From contig MGSU01000118.1 in assembly GCA_001799195.1 (NCBI GenBank), forward strand, positions 1 through 46,488: a stretch of DNA of 46,488 nt, in the 5' to 3' direction. The position numbers were made by a program, and so were the translations under genes. The notes below the pieces were generated by a model. The model saw only the letters and a program-made list of their open reading frames with translations, was not told where the DNA came from and made no database searches. The DNA is from Deltaproteobacteria bacterium RIFOXYA12_FULL_61_11. GTDB lineage: Bacteria; Bdellovibrionota_F; JAHFAK01; YA12-FULL-61-11. This document shows positions 34,872-45,094 of the stretch, one piece after another (position 1 is the first letter of the stretch; each line of letters starts with the position of its first letter).

Positions 34872-35779
34872 CGAACTTTGTGGTCGGTCTGGATCTCGGG
34901 GCCACCAAGGTCGAGGCTTGTGTGCTTGATGATGAGCGGAACATCCTGCAACGGCAGAGGGTTCCGGCTCGGGCCGAGAAAGGTGCCGCCGCGGTGATCG
35001 AGGTTATCGTCGAGTTGGTCGCCGGCATCGGCAAGGGACGGGCTCTCTCGGCGATCGGCATTGGTACCCCGGGATCCTACCTGGCCTCGCAGGATCGGAT
35101 CTACGGTGCTCCCAACTCGGTCGCCTATGAAGCACCAGGTTTCATCACCTCGCTCGCCGCAGCCCTCGGAAAACCTCTCCTGGTGGAGAACGACGCCAAC
35201 TGTCTGGCCCTAGGAGAATATTTCAGCGGACTGCACCTTCAGCACCGCAATGTCCTGGCGGTTATTATGGGGACGGGGTTCGGGGGAGGTATGATCCTCG
35301 ACGGCCATCTCTACCGCGGGGCGCTCGGCATGGCGGCCGAGATCGGCCACATGAGCATCGACTACCGGGGTCGGCGTTGCGGTTGCGGTAAACTGGGCTG
35401 CGCCGAGGCCTACCTCTCGGGTACCAGCATCACCGCTCGGTATTCCGAACGCAGCGGCCAAGCTGCCGATCCGGGCGAAATCCATCGCAGGGCTCTTGCG
35501 GGCGAGCCCCTGGCCTCGGAAATCCTGAACGAGACCATGGAACTGCTGGGAGTGACCCTGGGCAATCTGATCACCCTGCTCGATCTCGATGCCATCGTAC
35601 TCGGCGGAGGGGTTTCCAACCTCCCGATCTGGTACCACGAGCTCGCCCCGATCTTGGCTCGCCAGGTCTTCGGCTATCCCCGGCACGTACCCATCTATCA
35701 GGCACGCTTAGGGGATTCGGCCGGGGTCGTCGGAGCCGCCTATCTGGCCCTTCGCCATCTCGGGGTCATGGAGTTCTGA
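34868..35779 (+). CDS. ROK-family sugar kinase
   Basis: 303 aa. ATP-binding D-L-G-A-T-K, E-N-D-A-N-C, G-T-G-F-G-G-G, and the ROK zinc motif G-H-M-S-I...C-G-C-G-K-L-G-C-A-E-A-Y-L-S-G are intact. Such proteins phosphorylate glucose or N-acetylhexosamines; there is no DNA-binding domain, so it is a kinase, not a repressor. AAGGAG lies just upstream of ATG 34868, which overlaps the response regulator stop. Coupling to a receiver protein suggests a regulatory link (inference). Confidence 0.92.
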   Translation: MTNFVVGLDLGATKVEACVLDDERNILQRQRVPARAEKGAAAVIEVIVELVAGIGKGRALSAIGIGTPGSYLASQDRIYGAPNSVAYEAPGFITSLAAALGKPLLVENDANCLALGEYFSGLHLQHRNVLAVIMGTGFGGGMILDGHLYRGALGMAAEIGHMSIDYRGRRCGCGKLGCAEAYLSGTSITARYSERSGQAADPGEIHRRALAGEPLASEILNETMELLGVTLGNLITLLDLDAIVLGGGVSNLPIWYHELAPILARQVFGYPRHVPIYQARLGDSAGVVGAAYLALRHLGVMEF

Positions 35780-35800
35780 AGTGCTACCCTGCTCCGGGGG

Positions 35801-35829
35801 TTGACCCCGAGGTTGTGTTCTGGAATAGT
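35801..35829 (+). promoter_or_regulatory. Candidate promoter of the carbamoyltransferase
   Basis: -35 TTGACC (35801-35806), 17-bp spacer ending TGG, -10 AATAGT (35824-35829). Leader about 53 nt. Confidence 0.35.
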
Positions 35830-35887
35830 CCTTCCTGGTGCCCCGCGGGGCCCTTGGAGAACCCGAAAATCTATGGAGGATTTCGCC

Positions 35888-37114
35888 ATGACCCAAGCTC
35901 TGGAACGGCTGCTCGACGACCTCGAACCTCACCTCGATGGCCGTTACGGACACGACTTCCTGCAGACCTGGGACATGAACGACCATGCCCTTGCCGCCAC
36001 CGTGCTGGTAACCCAGACTCTCAAGTGGATGACCGCCAACAATATTTCTCCGCGCATCTACGATACCGGCCTGGGAGTGAGCATCTTCAAGGACCAGTCC
36101 ACCAGGACCCGTTACAGCTTCAACAGCTCCATGGACCTCCTGGGACTCGACCCGGTCGAGTTGGACATGGGAAAATCCCAGATCGCCCACGGTGAGACGG
36201 TCCTCGAAACCGCCAACATGATCGCCTTTCTGACTCGGGTGATCGGTATCCGGGACGACGTCTATCTCGGTGTGGGGCACCGTTTCATCTCCGAGGTCGC
36301 TCGCTCCCTGGAACGAGGGGTAGCCGATCGTGTCCTGGGACACCGGCCCAGCGTGATCAATCTCCAGAGCGACACCGACCATCCGACCCAGAGCATGGCG
36401 GACCTGTGCCACGTGGTCGAGTACGCCGGCGGTTTCGAGCAACTCCGCGGTAAGAAGTTCACCATGAGCTGGGCCTATTCTCCCAGTTATGGAAAACCGC
36501 TGTCCGTACCCCAAGGGGTGGGGGCTCTGTTCACCCGTTTCGGCATGGATGTGACCTTGGCCTATCCCGAGGGCTACTCGCTGATTCCCGAGACCGAGGA
36601 ACTCATGCGCCGCAACGCCGCGGCCTCGGGCGGGAGTTTTCGCCTCACCCACGACATGCACGAGGCCTTCGAAGGTGCCGATTTCGTGTATCCCAAATCC
36701 TGGGCCTCGTATGCGATCATGGAGCAGCGCACCAAGTTGCTGCTGGAAGGCAACAAGAACGCCTATGAACAGCTCGAGAAAGAGGCCCTGGCAGAAAATG
36801 CCCGGCACACCGATTGGGAATGCACCGAAGACCTCATGCGAAAGACCCGCAACGGTTCGGCGCTCTACCTGCACTGCCTGCCGGCCGAGATCAGCGAGGT
36901 GAGCGAGATCCGCGGCAAGGTCTGCGAGGTCGGCGAGGTTGCGGCCACGGTCTTCGATCGGTATAGAGCCGATCTCTACCGCCAGGCCCGTAACAAGCCC
37001 TTCTCTATCGCCGCGATGACCCTGCTCGGTCAACTCGCCGACCCGGTAGGGGTGTTGCACGATCTGGTGCGCAACCCACGTCCGCTCTCGCCCGTGCTCA
37101 AAGCTTTCACCTGA
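35888..37114 (+). CDS. YgeW-type knotted carbamoyltransferase
   Basis: 408 aa. Carbamoyl-phosphate site S-T-R-T (71-74), D-H-P-T-Q-S (near 172), and H-C-L-P-A-E define the aspartate/ornithine carbamoyltransferase fold. The long inserts (Y-P-K-S-W-A-S-Y) match the knotted YgeW / N-acyl-ornithine transcarbamylase branch. YgeW itself has no settled substrate; the related AOTCase and SOTCase make N-acylcitrulline in arginine synthesis. No other purine-catabolic or arginine gene is next to it. Start ATG 35888 has GGAGG 8 nt upstream. Confidence 0.85.
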   Translation: MTQALERLLDDLEPHLDGRYGHDFLQTWDMNDHALAATVLVTQTLKWMTANNISPRIYDTGLGVSIFKDQSTRTRYSFNSSMDLLGLDPVELDMGKSQIAHGETVLETANMIAFLTRVIGIRDDVYLGVGHRFISEVARSLERGVADRVLGHRPSVINLQSDTDHPTQSMADLCHVVEYAGGFEQLRGKKFTMSWAYSPSYGKPLSVPQGVGALFTRFGMDVTLAYPEGYSLIPETEELMRRNAAASGGSFRLTHDMHEAFEGADFVYPKSWASYAIMEQRTKLLLEGNKNAYEQLEKEALAENARHTDWECTEDLMRKTRNGSALYLHCLPAEISEVSEIRGKVCEVGEVAATVFDRYRADLYRQARNKPFSIAAMTLLGQLADPVGVLHDLVRNPRPLSPVLKAFT

Positions 37115-37134
37115 ACCGCCCCGAGCCGCTCGCC

Positions 37135-38058
37135 ATGCTGTTCCCCGAGCGCGCCATCGCAGGGTTCACCCTTCTCCTCCTCCTGAACAGTACTGGCTGT
37201 TCCATGCCCATCCTGGTCCAATCCGAAGAGCGCGGGGACGAACAGGAAGTCCTCGACCCTTCGGAGCGCCCCCCTCTGGTCCTCGGGGATGAACCGGTAG
37301 AAGACGTTCCCGTCGAACCCGAGGTGCCGGTCCAACCCACGCCGGTACAGCCGGAACTGCCCGTGGAACCGGAGCCGGTCGCCATCACCTGCGCGGCCAC
37401 CGGGGAAACCTACGGCACGGTGCCGATCCCCGGGCCACACCTCACCCCGGAACGCGACCCGGACGTGAACATTCGCCTGCGCGGCCGCAAGGAAATCGAA
37501 GGGTTGAAAGAACTCATCGACTATCCGGGCGAGACCGACCCCCAGGCCATGCCCCCCAACTTGTCCACCATCTTCAACCCGAGCCGGGAGCCGACCATCG
37601 TCGGATTGTTCCAGATCGGGGTCTACCAGGGCCTCTCTCACGGGCTCGAGGGTGGACCGGCCGGGTTGCCCGAGGCCTGGGGCACCGTCCACCTGATCGC
37701 CTTCGCCACCACTCCGGGCGAGGTGCTGCACGCTCCTCGATCGGGCTACACCCTGGCTCCGGACACCGGGACCATTGTCGTCTACGCGGATAAGGATTTC
37801 CTGACCCTGCACTATACCCCCGAGGACAGCATCGTCAGGGGCTATGTCTTCCACCTCTTCGAGGTCTGCGTGGACGAGAACCTCCTGGCCTCCTACCACG
37901 AGTTGGACCGTTCGGGCCGGGAGCTTCTCCCGGGGCTGGGTCACAATCAGCCTCTGGGCCGAGCCGCGGGCAACCGCATCATCGTTGGCATCCGCGACAG
38001 CGGCTCGTTCATGGACCCGAGGGCCATCCGCGGCTGGTGGCGTTGGCCGAACGGCTGA
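37135..38058 (+). CDS. Lipoprotein with acidic Pro-rich spacer
   Basis: 307 aa. Lipobox S-T-G-C (Cys near 22). A spacer (about 50-82) of repeated V-E-P/V-Q-P units places the rest away from the membrane. The C-terminal domain (about 85-307) has two Cys and a beta-rich pattern and is not recognised. It lies 20 nt after the carbamoyltransferase, without a good RBS, so coupled expression is likely. Confidence 0.75.
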   Translation: MLFPERAIAGFTLLLLLNSTGCSMPILVQSEERGDEQEVLDPSERPPLVLGDEPVEDVPVEPEVPVQPTPVQPELPVEPEPVAITCAATGETYGTVPIPGPHLTPERDPDVNIRLRGRKEIEGLKELIDYPGETDPQAMPPNLSTIFNPSREPTIVGLFQIGVYQGLSHGLEGGPAGLPEAWGTVHLIAFATTPGEVLHAPRSGYTLAPDTGTIVVYADKDFLTLHYTPEDSIVRGYVFHLFEVCVDENLLASYHELDRSGRELLPGLGHNQPLGRAAGNRIIVGIRDSGSFMDPRAIRGWWRWPNG

Positions 38059-38073
38059 GAACTCTTGGCGTGG

Positions 38074-39027
38074 TCAGGCCAGCAGCGTTTTCTGACCCTC
38101 CAGTTTCTGGATCCAACCGACCTCCTGGGTCACCTCGAGGACGCCGAGGTAGGTGCCCGCGGCGTTGTGGACCGGGAAGTAGCGGATGAGGACCTTGCCG
38201 CCCTTGAAGTCGATCCAGAAGTCGGCCGAGGCAAGTGTCCCGGCGCGGAAGCCCTCGACAATCTGACGGACCTTGTCCACGCTCTTCTGGGGGTGGCATT
38301 TGTCAACCTTGCGCCCGACCACGGAGCGGGTCCGCACGAAGATCTTTTCTTTATCCAAACGGTTGAAGTACGCCACCGTATCCTCGGCGTCGACGAAGGT
38401 GAGCTCGAAGGGGACGGTTTCGAGGATGGCCTCGAGTTGCTCCGAGGTGAGGTTCTCGATCAGGCGGGTTCTCGCTTCGCCGCGTTCGCACTCCTCGACC
38501 ATGGTTTGGAAGTGGGCTCTCGCCTTCTCGCCGTAGGTCTCCCGGTCGACCCGCTCGAAACCGGCGAGCAGCGTGAGGTTGTCGTCCTCGGAGAGGACGT
38601 TGCGGCCCATGGTGTAGAGCACGTCGTTCTCCTTCCAGATGTGCTCGGCGCGGACCTGGAGATAGTCGTGGCCTTCTTGCTTGAAGGTGCCAAGCGCTGC
38701 CGGGGTGGCGGTGGCCAGGGAATGAAGAGCGAGGAGCATGCGACCGAGGAGGCCTCGCTCGGCTTCGTGCTCGCGGAGCATCACCGCGATCGGTCCCCCC
38801 TGGGTGGGTATGCCGCGACGCTCCAGGAGCGGGAAGAGGAAACGCTCTTCCTTGACGTTGTGCACCTTGTCGCCGAACTGGAGCAGGAAATCGATGGCCC
38901 GGCCGAGCTTCTTCGAGGTGACCGCACCGGGGGTGAGGGCCTCGAGTTCTTTGCCCAGGACCGCCATGGCCCGTTCGATCAGCTCGTGTTCGGCCACCAG
39001 GAAATCGTCCCATCGCGTCGCGTTCAT
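38074..39027 (-). CDS. Hemerythrin-HHE plus PAS protein (DUF438-like)
   Basis: 317 aa. N-terminal hemerythrin domain with His14, His56, E60/E61, R-E-H87-E and A-E-H129-I-W-K-E-N (di-iron ligands). A C-terminal PAS domain (about 200-310) resembles those of DUF438 proteins. Such proteins sense or scavenge oxygen or nitric oxide. GGGAGG is 7 nt before ATG 39027. Upstream is a perfect FNR/HcpR-like palindrome at class II activator spacing, which fits a role in O2/NO response. Confidence 0.9.
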   Translation of the reverse strand: MNATRWDDFLVAEHELIERAMAVLGKELEALTPGAVTSKKLGRAIDFLLQFGDKVHNVKEERFLFPLLERRGIPTQGGPIAVMLREHEAERGLLGRMLLALHSLATATPAALGTFKQEGHDYLQVRAEHIWKENDVLYTMGRNVLSEDDNLTLLAGFERVDRETYGEKARAHFQTMVEECERGEARTRLIENLTSEQLEAILETVPFELTFVDAEDTVAYFNRLDKEKIFVRTRSVVGRKVDKCHPQKSVDKVRQIVEGFRAGTLASADFWIDFKGGKVLIRYFPVHNAAGTYLGVLEVTQEVGWIQKLEGQKTLLA

Positions 39028-39089
39028 CGTCGTACCTCCCTTGGCTTCGAAGTCACAGATCCCGGATGCGGGTCTCGGGTTCCCACGAC

Positions 39090-39129
39090 GGTATCGTGTT
39101 CGGGGAACCGCCGCCTTGACCTAGGTCAA
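39090..39129 (-). promoter_or_regulatory. FNR/HcpR-like operator and -10 of the hemerythrin gene
   Basis: Perfect 14-bp palindrome TTGACCTAGGTCAA at 39116-39129, of the TTGAC-N4-GTCAA type bound by CRP/FNR-family regulators such as HcpR and DNR. A weak -10 (GATACC on the minus strand, 39090-39095) lies 20 bp away, putting the palindrome centre near -40, the geometry of class II activation. Confidence 0.55.
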
Positions 39130-39166
39130 CTTCCGAGGTGTCGTAGGGTGGACTATACACTCCTGC

Positions 39167-39195
39167 TTGTCTCTCTCTTTGTGCCTCGTTAGGAT
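39167..39195 (+). promoter_or_regulatory. Promoter of the thioesterase
   Basis: -35 TTGTCT (39167-39172), 17-bp spacer, -10 TAGGAT (39190-39195). Leader about 24 nt. Confidence 0.55.
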
Positions 39196-39225
39196 AGCGC
39201 CACGACCCCTGCCGGAGATCACGTC

Positions 39226-39720
39226 ATGCGTCCGACCCGAGCCGCGGAAACCATCACCAGTTGGGAGCTGGTCTTTCCCAACGACGCCAACACCAACGGC
39301 TCCATGTTCGGCGGCCGCTTGATGGCGTTGATGGACAAGGCCGGAGGTATCGCCGCCTCGCGTTTCACGGGGAGACCGGTGGTCACTGCCTCGACCGAGG
39401 CCTTGCACTTCCTGGCCCCGGTGAAGATCGGGGATCGCATCGAGGTCCGCGCTCGCGTGGTCTGGACCGGCACGACCTCGCTCATCGTCCTGGTCGAGGT
39501 CGTGGCCGAGACTCCCGGTGACGAGTCCCGGAGGCCCTGCACCACGGGGCATTTCACCTTCGTCGCCCTCGGGACCGAGGGTCGGCCGGTCGAGATCCCG
39601 AGCCTGCTCCTCGACAGTCCCGCGGCGCGAGCCGAGCATCGGGTGGCCGAGATCGTCAAGCGCAAGGCGCTGGAGCGTCGGGAAGGCATTGCCGCTCCTG
39701 ATAGCTCGGGAGGAAGGTAG
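39226..39720 (+). CDS. Hotdog-fold acyl-CoA thioesterase (YciA/BACH-like)
   Basis: 164 aa. The family signature N-D-A-N-T-N-G-S-M-F-G-G-R-L-M-A-L-M-D (about 19-37) holds the catalytic Asn/Asp region, followed by H-F-L-A-P-V-K-I-G-D. These hexameric enzymes cleave acyl-CoAs to recycle CoA. Its own promoter is present. It converges with the glutamine amidotransferase gene, 19 nt apart. Confidence 0.92.
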   Translation: MRPTRAAETITSWELVFPNDANTNGSMFGGRLMALMDKAGGIAASRFTGRPVVTASTEALHFLAPVKIGDRIEVRARVVWTGTTSLIVLVEVVAETPGDESRRPCTTGHFTFVALGTEGRPVEIPSLLLDSPAARAEHRVAEIVKRKALERREGIAAPDSSGGR

Positions 39721-39739
39721 CCGGACGCTTTCCCGAGGC

Positions 39740-40507
39740 TCAGTTCCCGAGCTGCCGGGCGGCCAGGGCCAGGAAGTCGGCGATGAGCGGCATGGGGGTG
39801 CCCTCGGGTCGGATCGCGGCGAAGAGACGGTCGCGTTCTCCCGTGCCGTCGCCGGTCTTGTACTTCTCGTAGTACGTGGTGATGCGCAACCGCATGCCGT
39901 GGTAGTCGAGTTCGGGGTGGAACTGGGTGGCGTAGACCAGGCCCCGGTCGAGGCGCAGGGCCTGGACCGGGCAGCGCTCGGAACGTGCCAGGACCACGCC
40001 GCCCCGCGGCAGGCGCTCGACCCGGCACTTGTGGCCGAGGTTGGCCAGGAACGGTGAGGGCAGGTTCGAGAGCAGGGGATCGGTGCGGCCGGCCTCGGTC
40101 AGGTTGACCTCGAAAGTGCCGATCTCCTGCCTTGTCGGGTCGCAGACGACGCTGCCGCCCAAGGCTCTCGCCAGGACCTGAATCCCCATGCAGGTGCCGA
40201 AGAAGGGGAGGCCGCGTTCGAGCGAGGCGAGCACGAGCTCGGCCATCGGAGGGAACCACGAAAGGTCTCCCGCCTCTTCGTCCACCGAATAGTCCCCACT
40301 GCCCCCGAGCATCACGACGTCGGTGGTGTCGAGCAGCGAGAGAGGAGGGGGGGCCGTGATGACATTGAACGGGCGCAAGCGATCGGGATCGATAGCCCCA
40401 TGGCGCAGGAAACACTCCTGTTCGTGGAGCAGCATCGGGTCCTCGTGGTCCCGGACCTGGAGCAGGGTGACGCGGAGCCTGGAAAGCGGCGGGTGCGGGG
40501 GGACCAT
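39740..40507 (-). CDS. Class I glutamine amidotransferase-like protein
   Basis: 255 aa. Nucleophile Cys106 (G-T-C-M-G-I-Q), His197 and Glu199 (Q-F-H-P-E) form the full triad. It is a stand-alone domain like those annotated as GMP-synthase-type amidotransferases; the acceptor is not known. ATG 40507 lies 1 nt after the enolase stop and lacks a strong RBS, so it is translationally coupled to eno. Confidence 0.88.
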   Translation of the reverse strand: MVPPHPPLSRLRVTLLQVRDHEDPMLLHEQECFLRHGAIDPDRLRPFNVITAPPPLSLLDTTDVVMLGGSGDYSVDEEAGDLSWFPPMAELVLASLERGLPFFGTCMGIQVLARALGGSVVCDPTRQEIGTFEVNLTEAGRTDPLLSNLPSPFLANLGHKCRVERLPRGGVVLARSERCPVQALRLDRGLVYATQFHPELDYHGMRLRITTYYEKYKTGDGTGERDRLFAAIRPEGTPMPLIADFLALAARQLGN

Positions 40508-40508
40508 C

Positions 40509-41905
<1,397 letters not shown>

Positions 41906-41975
41906 TCGAAACCGTCGCTGTAACGTATCCTTCAAGTGGGATAGGGATCAAACCAGTCTTGGGTGAAGACCTCTC

Positions 41976-42004
41976 TTGACGCGACGCAACAAACATGCTA
42001 CAAG
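41976..42004 (+). promoter_or_regulatory. Promoter of the small secreted protein
   Basis: -35 TTGACG (41976-41981), 17-bp spacer, extended -10 TGC-TACAAG (-10 at 41999-42004). Leader about 27 nt. One of the strongest promoters in the window. Confidence 0.6.
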
Positions 42005-42037
42005 CCCTCAGCCTGAAACAACTACTTGGAGGCCGTC

Positions 42038-42463
42038 ATGAAGTCCCTTTATTTGGTCCTGCTCCTCCTCGGCGGTAGCGCTCTGGCCGATTACCTCGGT
42101 CTGGATTGCGCCAAGGTCCTGCCCGAGGATCCCGAAGAATTCGAAACCGAACAAGCCCTGGTTTCCTTCACCGCCACCTGCCTCACTCCCGACCTCCTCG
42201 AGGAGGACGAGCAGTGCGAATGGACCTTGCAGCACGGCACCGTGATCAGCGACAAGGCCTTTGCGGTGCGCAGCCTCATCGAGGGTAAAGACCTGGTCGG
42301 GTACGAGGTGCTCGAGCGGCTCGAGACCGGGGTGCTGGCCTACACCTTCAAGGGCATCACCTCCTGCGACGGAGCCGATTACAAAGCGATCAAACTCACC
42401 CGCACCGACGAACAGGGTACGCTCCAGGGCGACGTGCTCGAGTGCTCGTGCTATACGTTTTAA
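42038..42463 (+). CDS. Small secreted acidic protein
   Basis: 141 aa. Signal peptide 1-17 (ending A-L-A), mature protein about 124 aa, acidic, with five Cys (C-A-K, T-C-L, Q-C-E, S-C-D and C-S-C near the end) that could form disulfides. GGAGG lies 5 nt before ATG 42038. Family not recognised. The 133 nt after it hold only a short weak hairpin (42483-42495). Confidence 0.8.
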   Translation: MKSLYLVLLLLGGSALADYLGLDCAKVLPEDPEEFETEQALVSFTATCLTPDLLEEDEQCEWTLQHGTVISDKAFAVRSLIEGKDLVGYEVLERLETGVLAYTFKGITSCDGADYKAIKLTRTDEQGTLQGDVLECSCYTF

Positions 42464-42596
42464 TCGATGGTCCGGTCGGCCAAGACCCCAGGTCTCTGGT
42501 ATACCTCCAGTAAACCTACCCGAGTCCCACAACCAGGGAAAGATGCGTTAGGTTACGCGCTTACTGATAATCGTGCAACAATTCCGAGCGGGGGTA

Positions 42597-44543
42597 CTAC
42601 TCCGCTATTTCAGGAATAAGCTGTTTGGGATAAGAGTGACTTGTTTTATACAGTATGCAAAATGGTGGTTTATCAGCAGCAACTTTAAAGTCGTTTTTAA
42701 GTACTTGCCATTGACGTCGCACGTAGACTTGGAACATAGCGAGGAAGGTTCTAGCGTGTGATTCAACACAACGTAAAGCATGGGTTTTTTCTTGCATAAG
42801 ATCATGTTCGATTATACGTGTCGGCATGGCTTGTTCCATACATTGTAGAAATTCTGTTGGATTTTCGGCATGCGAACTTATTGTCTGGTAGTTCGTTCGA
42901 AACGATCTGAATAAAGCAAGATTTAGCAATACATACTCTTCAAAGCTCTCTTCATCTTTGATCATGTTACAAACTGTATTGCTAGTTGCATGACTTGAAA
43001 ACCATAATACGTCATAATCTTGAAACTCATCATATGGTAGTCGAGTACCAGGAAATGCTACGTTTTTTTCACCATAACTTGCAAGGATAAATGGGAAAAT
43101 CGAACTCACCATGAAGTCGCCAGAATGAGTCATTTCTTCGATGAGAAGATGTCTATCGTGTTTATCTTTCGCGGCATCGAACCGGGATTTAATACTAGCT
43201 ACAGAATGTTGCAATGTTTTAATAGAGTTCGAACCATAGATATGAATTGAGTTACATTGACTGCCGTCCCACTCTTTTGAGGAAACAGGCATCTTGGGTT
43301 GTGCCCAAATCGCAGCAACAATCAACAGAATAAACATTAACCCTTGCACCCAATGTGTATTTACAGCAAGTATGCCCGCCGTGATTACGATAATGAGCAT
43401 TGGCAATACAGGATAGAGGTATTCAGGAAATAGCAACCCGATCTGATGTAGAAATACTCCATGTAATATTACTAGTGAAAGAAGTGGCACAACAAAGTCT
43501 GGTCTTAACCGACTCCGATAGTCTGCGAAAATACAAAAAGCAATAATACAACAACCTAATATAACTAGATGTATAGGCCCAATTGCATCCCAGTACCACA
43601 TGAAGAAGTCGTTTGATGTACCCAAACTTTTCTCCTGGTACTCATTGCCCACTCTGCCAATAAAATACTGTAGCCATTCAGACAATACCACGCGCTTCTG
43701 ATTTGGATAATCGTGGTATGGCGCCCAGTTCCAAAGAACTATTAAAGGAGCGAGACCCATAGTAAGTAACCAACCAAAACACACCAATTTGTTGTGAGAA
43801 GCTTTATGAAAATGAAAATAATCGAATAACCAATATATGAGATACAATAATAACATGAGATATAGACCACCAACTAACTCAGTTATTCTTTCGCACCAGA
43901 GGCAGAATAAAGAGATAGTAGCAAGTAATATGATATTTACTTTTGTTGTAATAATTGGTGATTTAACAGAAAGCACCTTGGGAACAAGAACCCATAAATA
44001 GAAGAGTATTATTACTAACTGACCTGTAACAACACAATAGGAACGGAGAAGTTGAGCCATTCCTGCGCAACTAAGAATTGCCAGTAACACATTGAGCCAT
44101 GATAAAGAAAACCTTATCCGATGACCTGACAACTTGGTCATAAATAATACATATTGAAAAAGGAAAATAAATGCTAATAAATAGATTGCGATATTCAAGC
44201 TTGAAAAGGAAATCCCGAATATCCTAAGTGGTAATGAATACCAAAGTGGGTAGAGGTTGTATGTAGCATCATCATGCGAGTAGAAATCATAGATTCGTAT
44301 ATCGATATTTCCACCAAGCTCATATGTTTGTTTTAATAACGTATTAAGACGAGGGTGCCAACCAATAGAACCAAGTGAATCAATCGGGCAATAGTAATGG
44401 GATGTGACAATGAATATCCACAGCATGGAGACCGTAAATACTGCAAAAAAAATATTATTCCGGTGCCTATGAAAAACGGGAACAAGAGATAGCAACCATG
44501 AACATGAACTATTTACAGAATATTTAAAATTCCTACTGAGCAT
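42597..44543 (-). CDS. Polytopic membrane protein in AT-rich island
   Basis: 648 aa with about 10-12 transmembrane helices in residues 20-420 and a soluble C-terminal part. The start layout (a helix, then an extracytoplasmic loop with D-I-R-I-Y-D-F-Y-S-H-D-D) resembles GT-C glycosyltransferases (PMT/ArnT-like), which carry an acidic pair in the first loop; this is only a suggestion. The gene is clearly AT-rich compared with the rest of the window and uses A/T-ending codons, so it was probably acquired. No good RBS; an extended -10 (TGTGATAAT, minus strand, around 44579) lies about 35 nt upstream. Confidence 0.75.
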   Translation of the reverse strand: MLSRNFKYSVNSSCSWLLSLVPVFHRHRNNIFFAVFTVSMLWIFIVTSHYYCPIDSLGSIGWHPRLNTLLKQTYELGGNIDIRIYDFYSHDDATYNLYPLWYSLPLRIFGISFSSLNIAIYLLAFIFLFQYVLFMTKLSGHRIRFSLSWLNVLLAILSCAGMAQLLRSYCVVTGQLVIILFYLWVLVPKVLSVKSPIITTKVNIILLATISLFCLWCERITELVGGLYLMLLLYLIYWLFDYFHFHKASHNKLVCFGWLLTMGLAPLIVLWNWAPYHDYPNQKRVVLSEWLQYFIGRVGNEYQEKSLGTSNDFFMWYWDAIGPIHLVILGCCIIAFCIFADYRSRLRPDFVVPLLSLVILHGVFLHQIGLLFPEYLYPVLPMLIIVITAGILAVNTHWVQGLMFILLIVAAIWAQPKMPVSSKEWDGSQCNSIHIYGSNSIKTLQHSVASIKSRFDAAKDKHDRHLLIEEMTHSGDFMVSSIFPFILASYGEKNVAFPGTRLPYDEFQDYDVLWFSSHATSNTVCNMIKDEESFEEYVLLNLALFRSFRTNYQTISSHAENPTEFLQCMEQAMPTRIIEHDLMQEKTHALRCVESHARTFLAMFQVYVRRQWQVLKNDFKVAADKPPFCILYKTSHSYPKQLIPEIAE

Positions 44544-44941
44544 ATATGCTCACTGAGATAAACAAACAGTTCTTGGACATTATCACAATCTACAGAAAAA
44601 GCCATCATTTATTATCAAGTGTAATGTTGCAAAAAATATCCTAACAAATAAAGGAATTATGGTATTTGTTTGGCATCTGGGAACCATGTGATCCATTACA
44701 GATGATACCGTCGGAAAGTATTGTATTGCGTTGCTGACTTGATTGCAGCAATCGATGAATACATAAAACTCCGCAACGAAGAACCTTGACCCATTACTTT
44801 GACCAAAAAACAGTACAAAAAATTGAGAAGGTAAATCGTTTTAATTCTGTTATGGAAAAAGTACACTAGTATCCCTTGTACAGCATCTGAGAACAGCATG
44901 GATATGGATAGGGTTCGGTCTCTTGTTTTCCGGAGGATTCG
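44544..44941. other. AT-rich spacer with no supported gene
   Basis: About 400 nt of low GC content. A minus-strand frame (44696-45064) crosses it but lacks an RBS, has no recognisable domain and overlaps the end of the SGNH gene; I do not call it. Only the upstream region of the membrane-protein gene is recognisable. Confidence 0.5.
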
Positions 44942-45094
44942 ATGCGCAAGTTCGAGAATATTGCAGCAGTCGTCGATACCTTGAAAATGTTCCAGCTTCT
45001 TAGGGCAACCCATGTCCCGGGAGCGCATCGCACGATGTATCTCCTCGGTTTGCCCGCGGGCCACGGACTACCTCGGCAGCAGACCGGTTCCTAG
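44942..45094 (+). CDS. Possible small ORF
   Basis: 50 codons (starts M-R-K-F-E-N-I-A-A-V-V-D). It has a textbook GGAGG site 5 nt upstream, but overlaps the 3' end of the SGNH gene on the opposite strand and has no known relative. Could be the remnant of a gene cut when the AT-rich stretch was inserted. Weak call. Confidence 0.25.
   Translation: MRKFENIAAVVDTLKMFQLLRATHVPGAHRTMYLLGLPAGHGLPRQQTGS

Noticed and set aside
41928-41962. Third copy or remnant of the structured repeat (CAGTCTTGGGTG)
   Set aside because: Only about 12 bases resemble one terminus; there is no partner terminus or core, so chance is likely.
42483-42495. Short hairpin as terminator of the small secreted protein gene
   Set aside because: Five base pairs with a 3-nt loop and no T-run is too weak.
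44696-45064. 122-codon minus-strand frame
   Set aside because: No RBS, no domain, overlaps the SGNH gene end; treated as non-coding.
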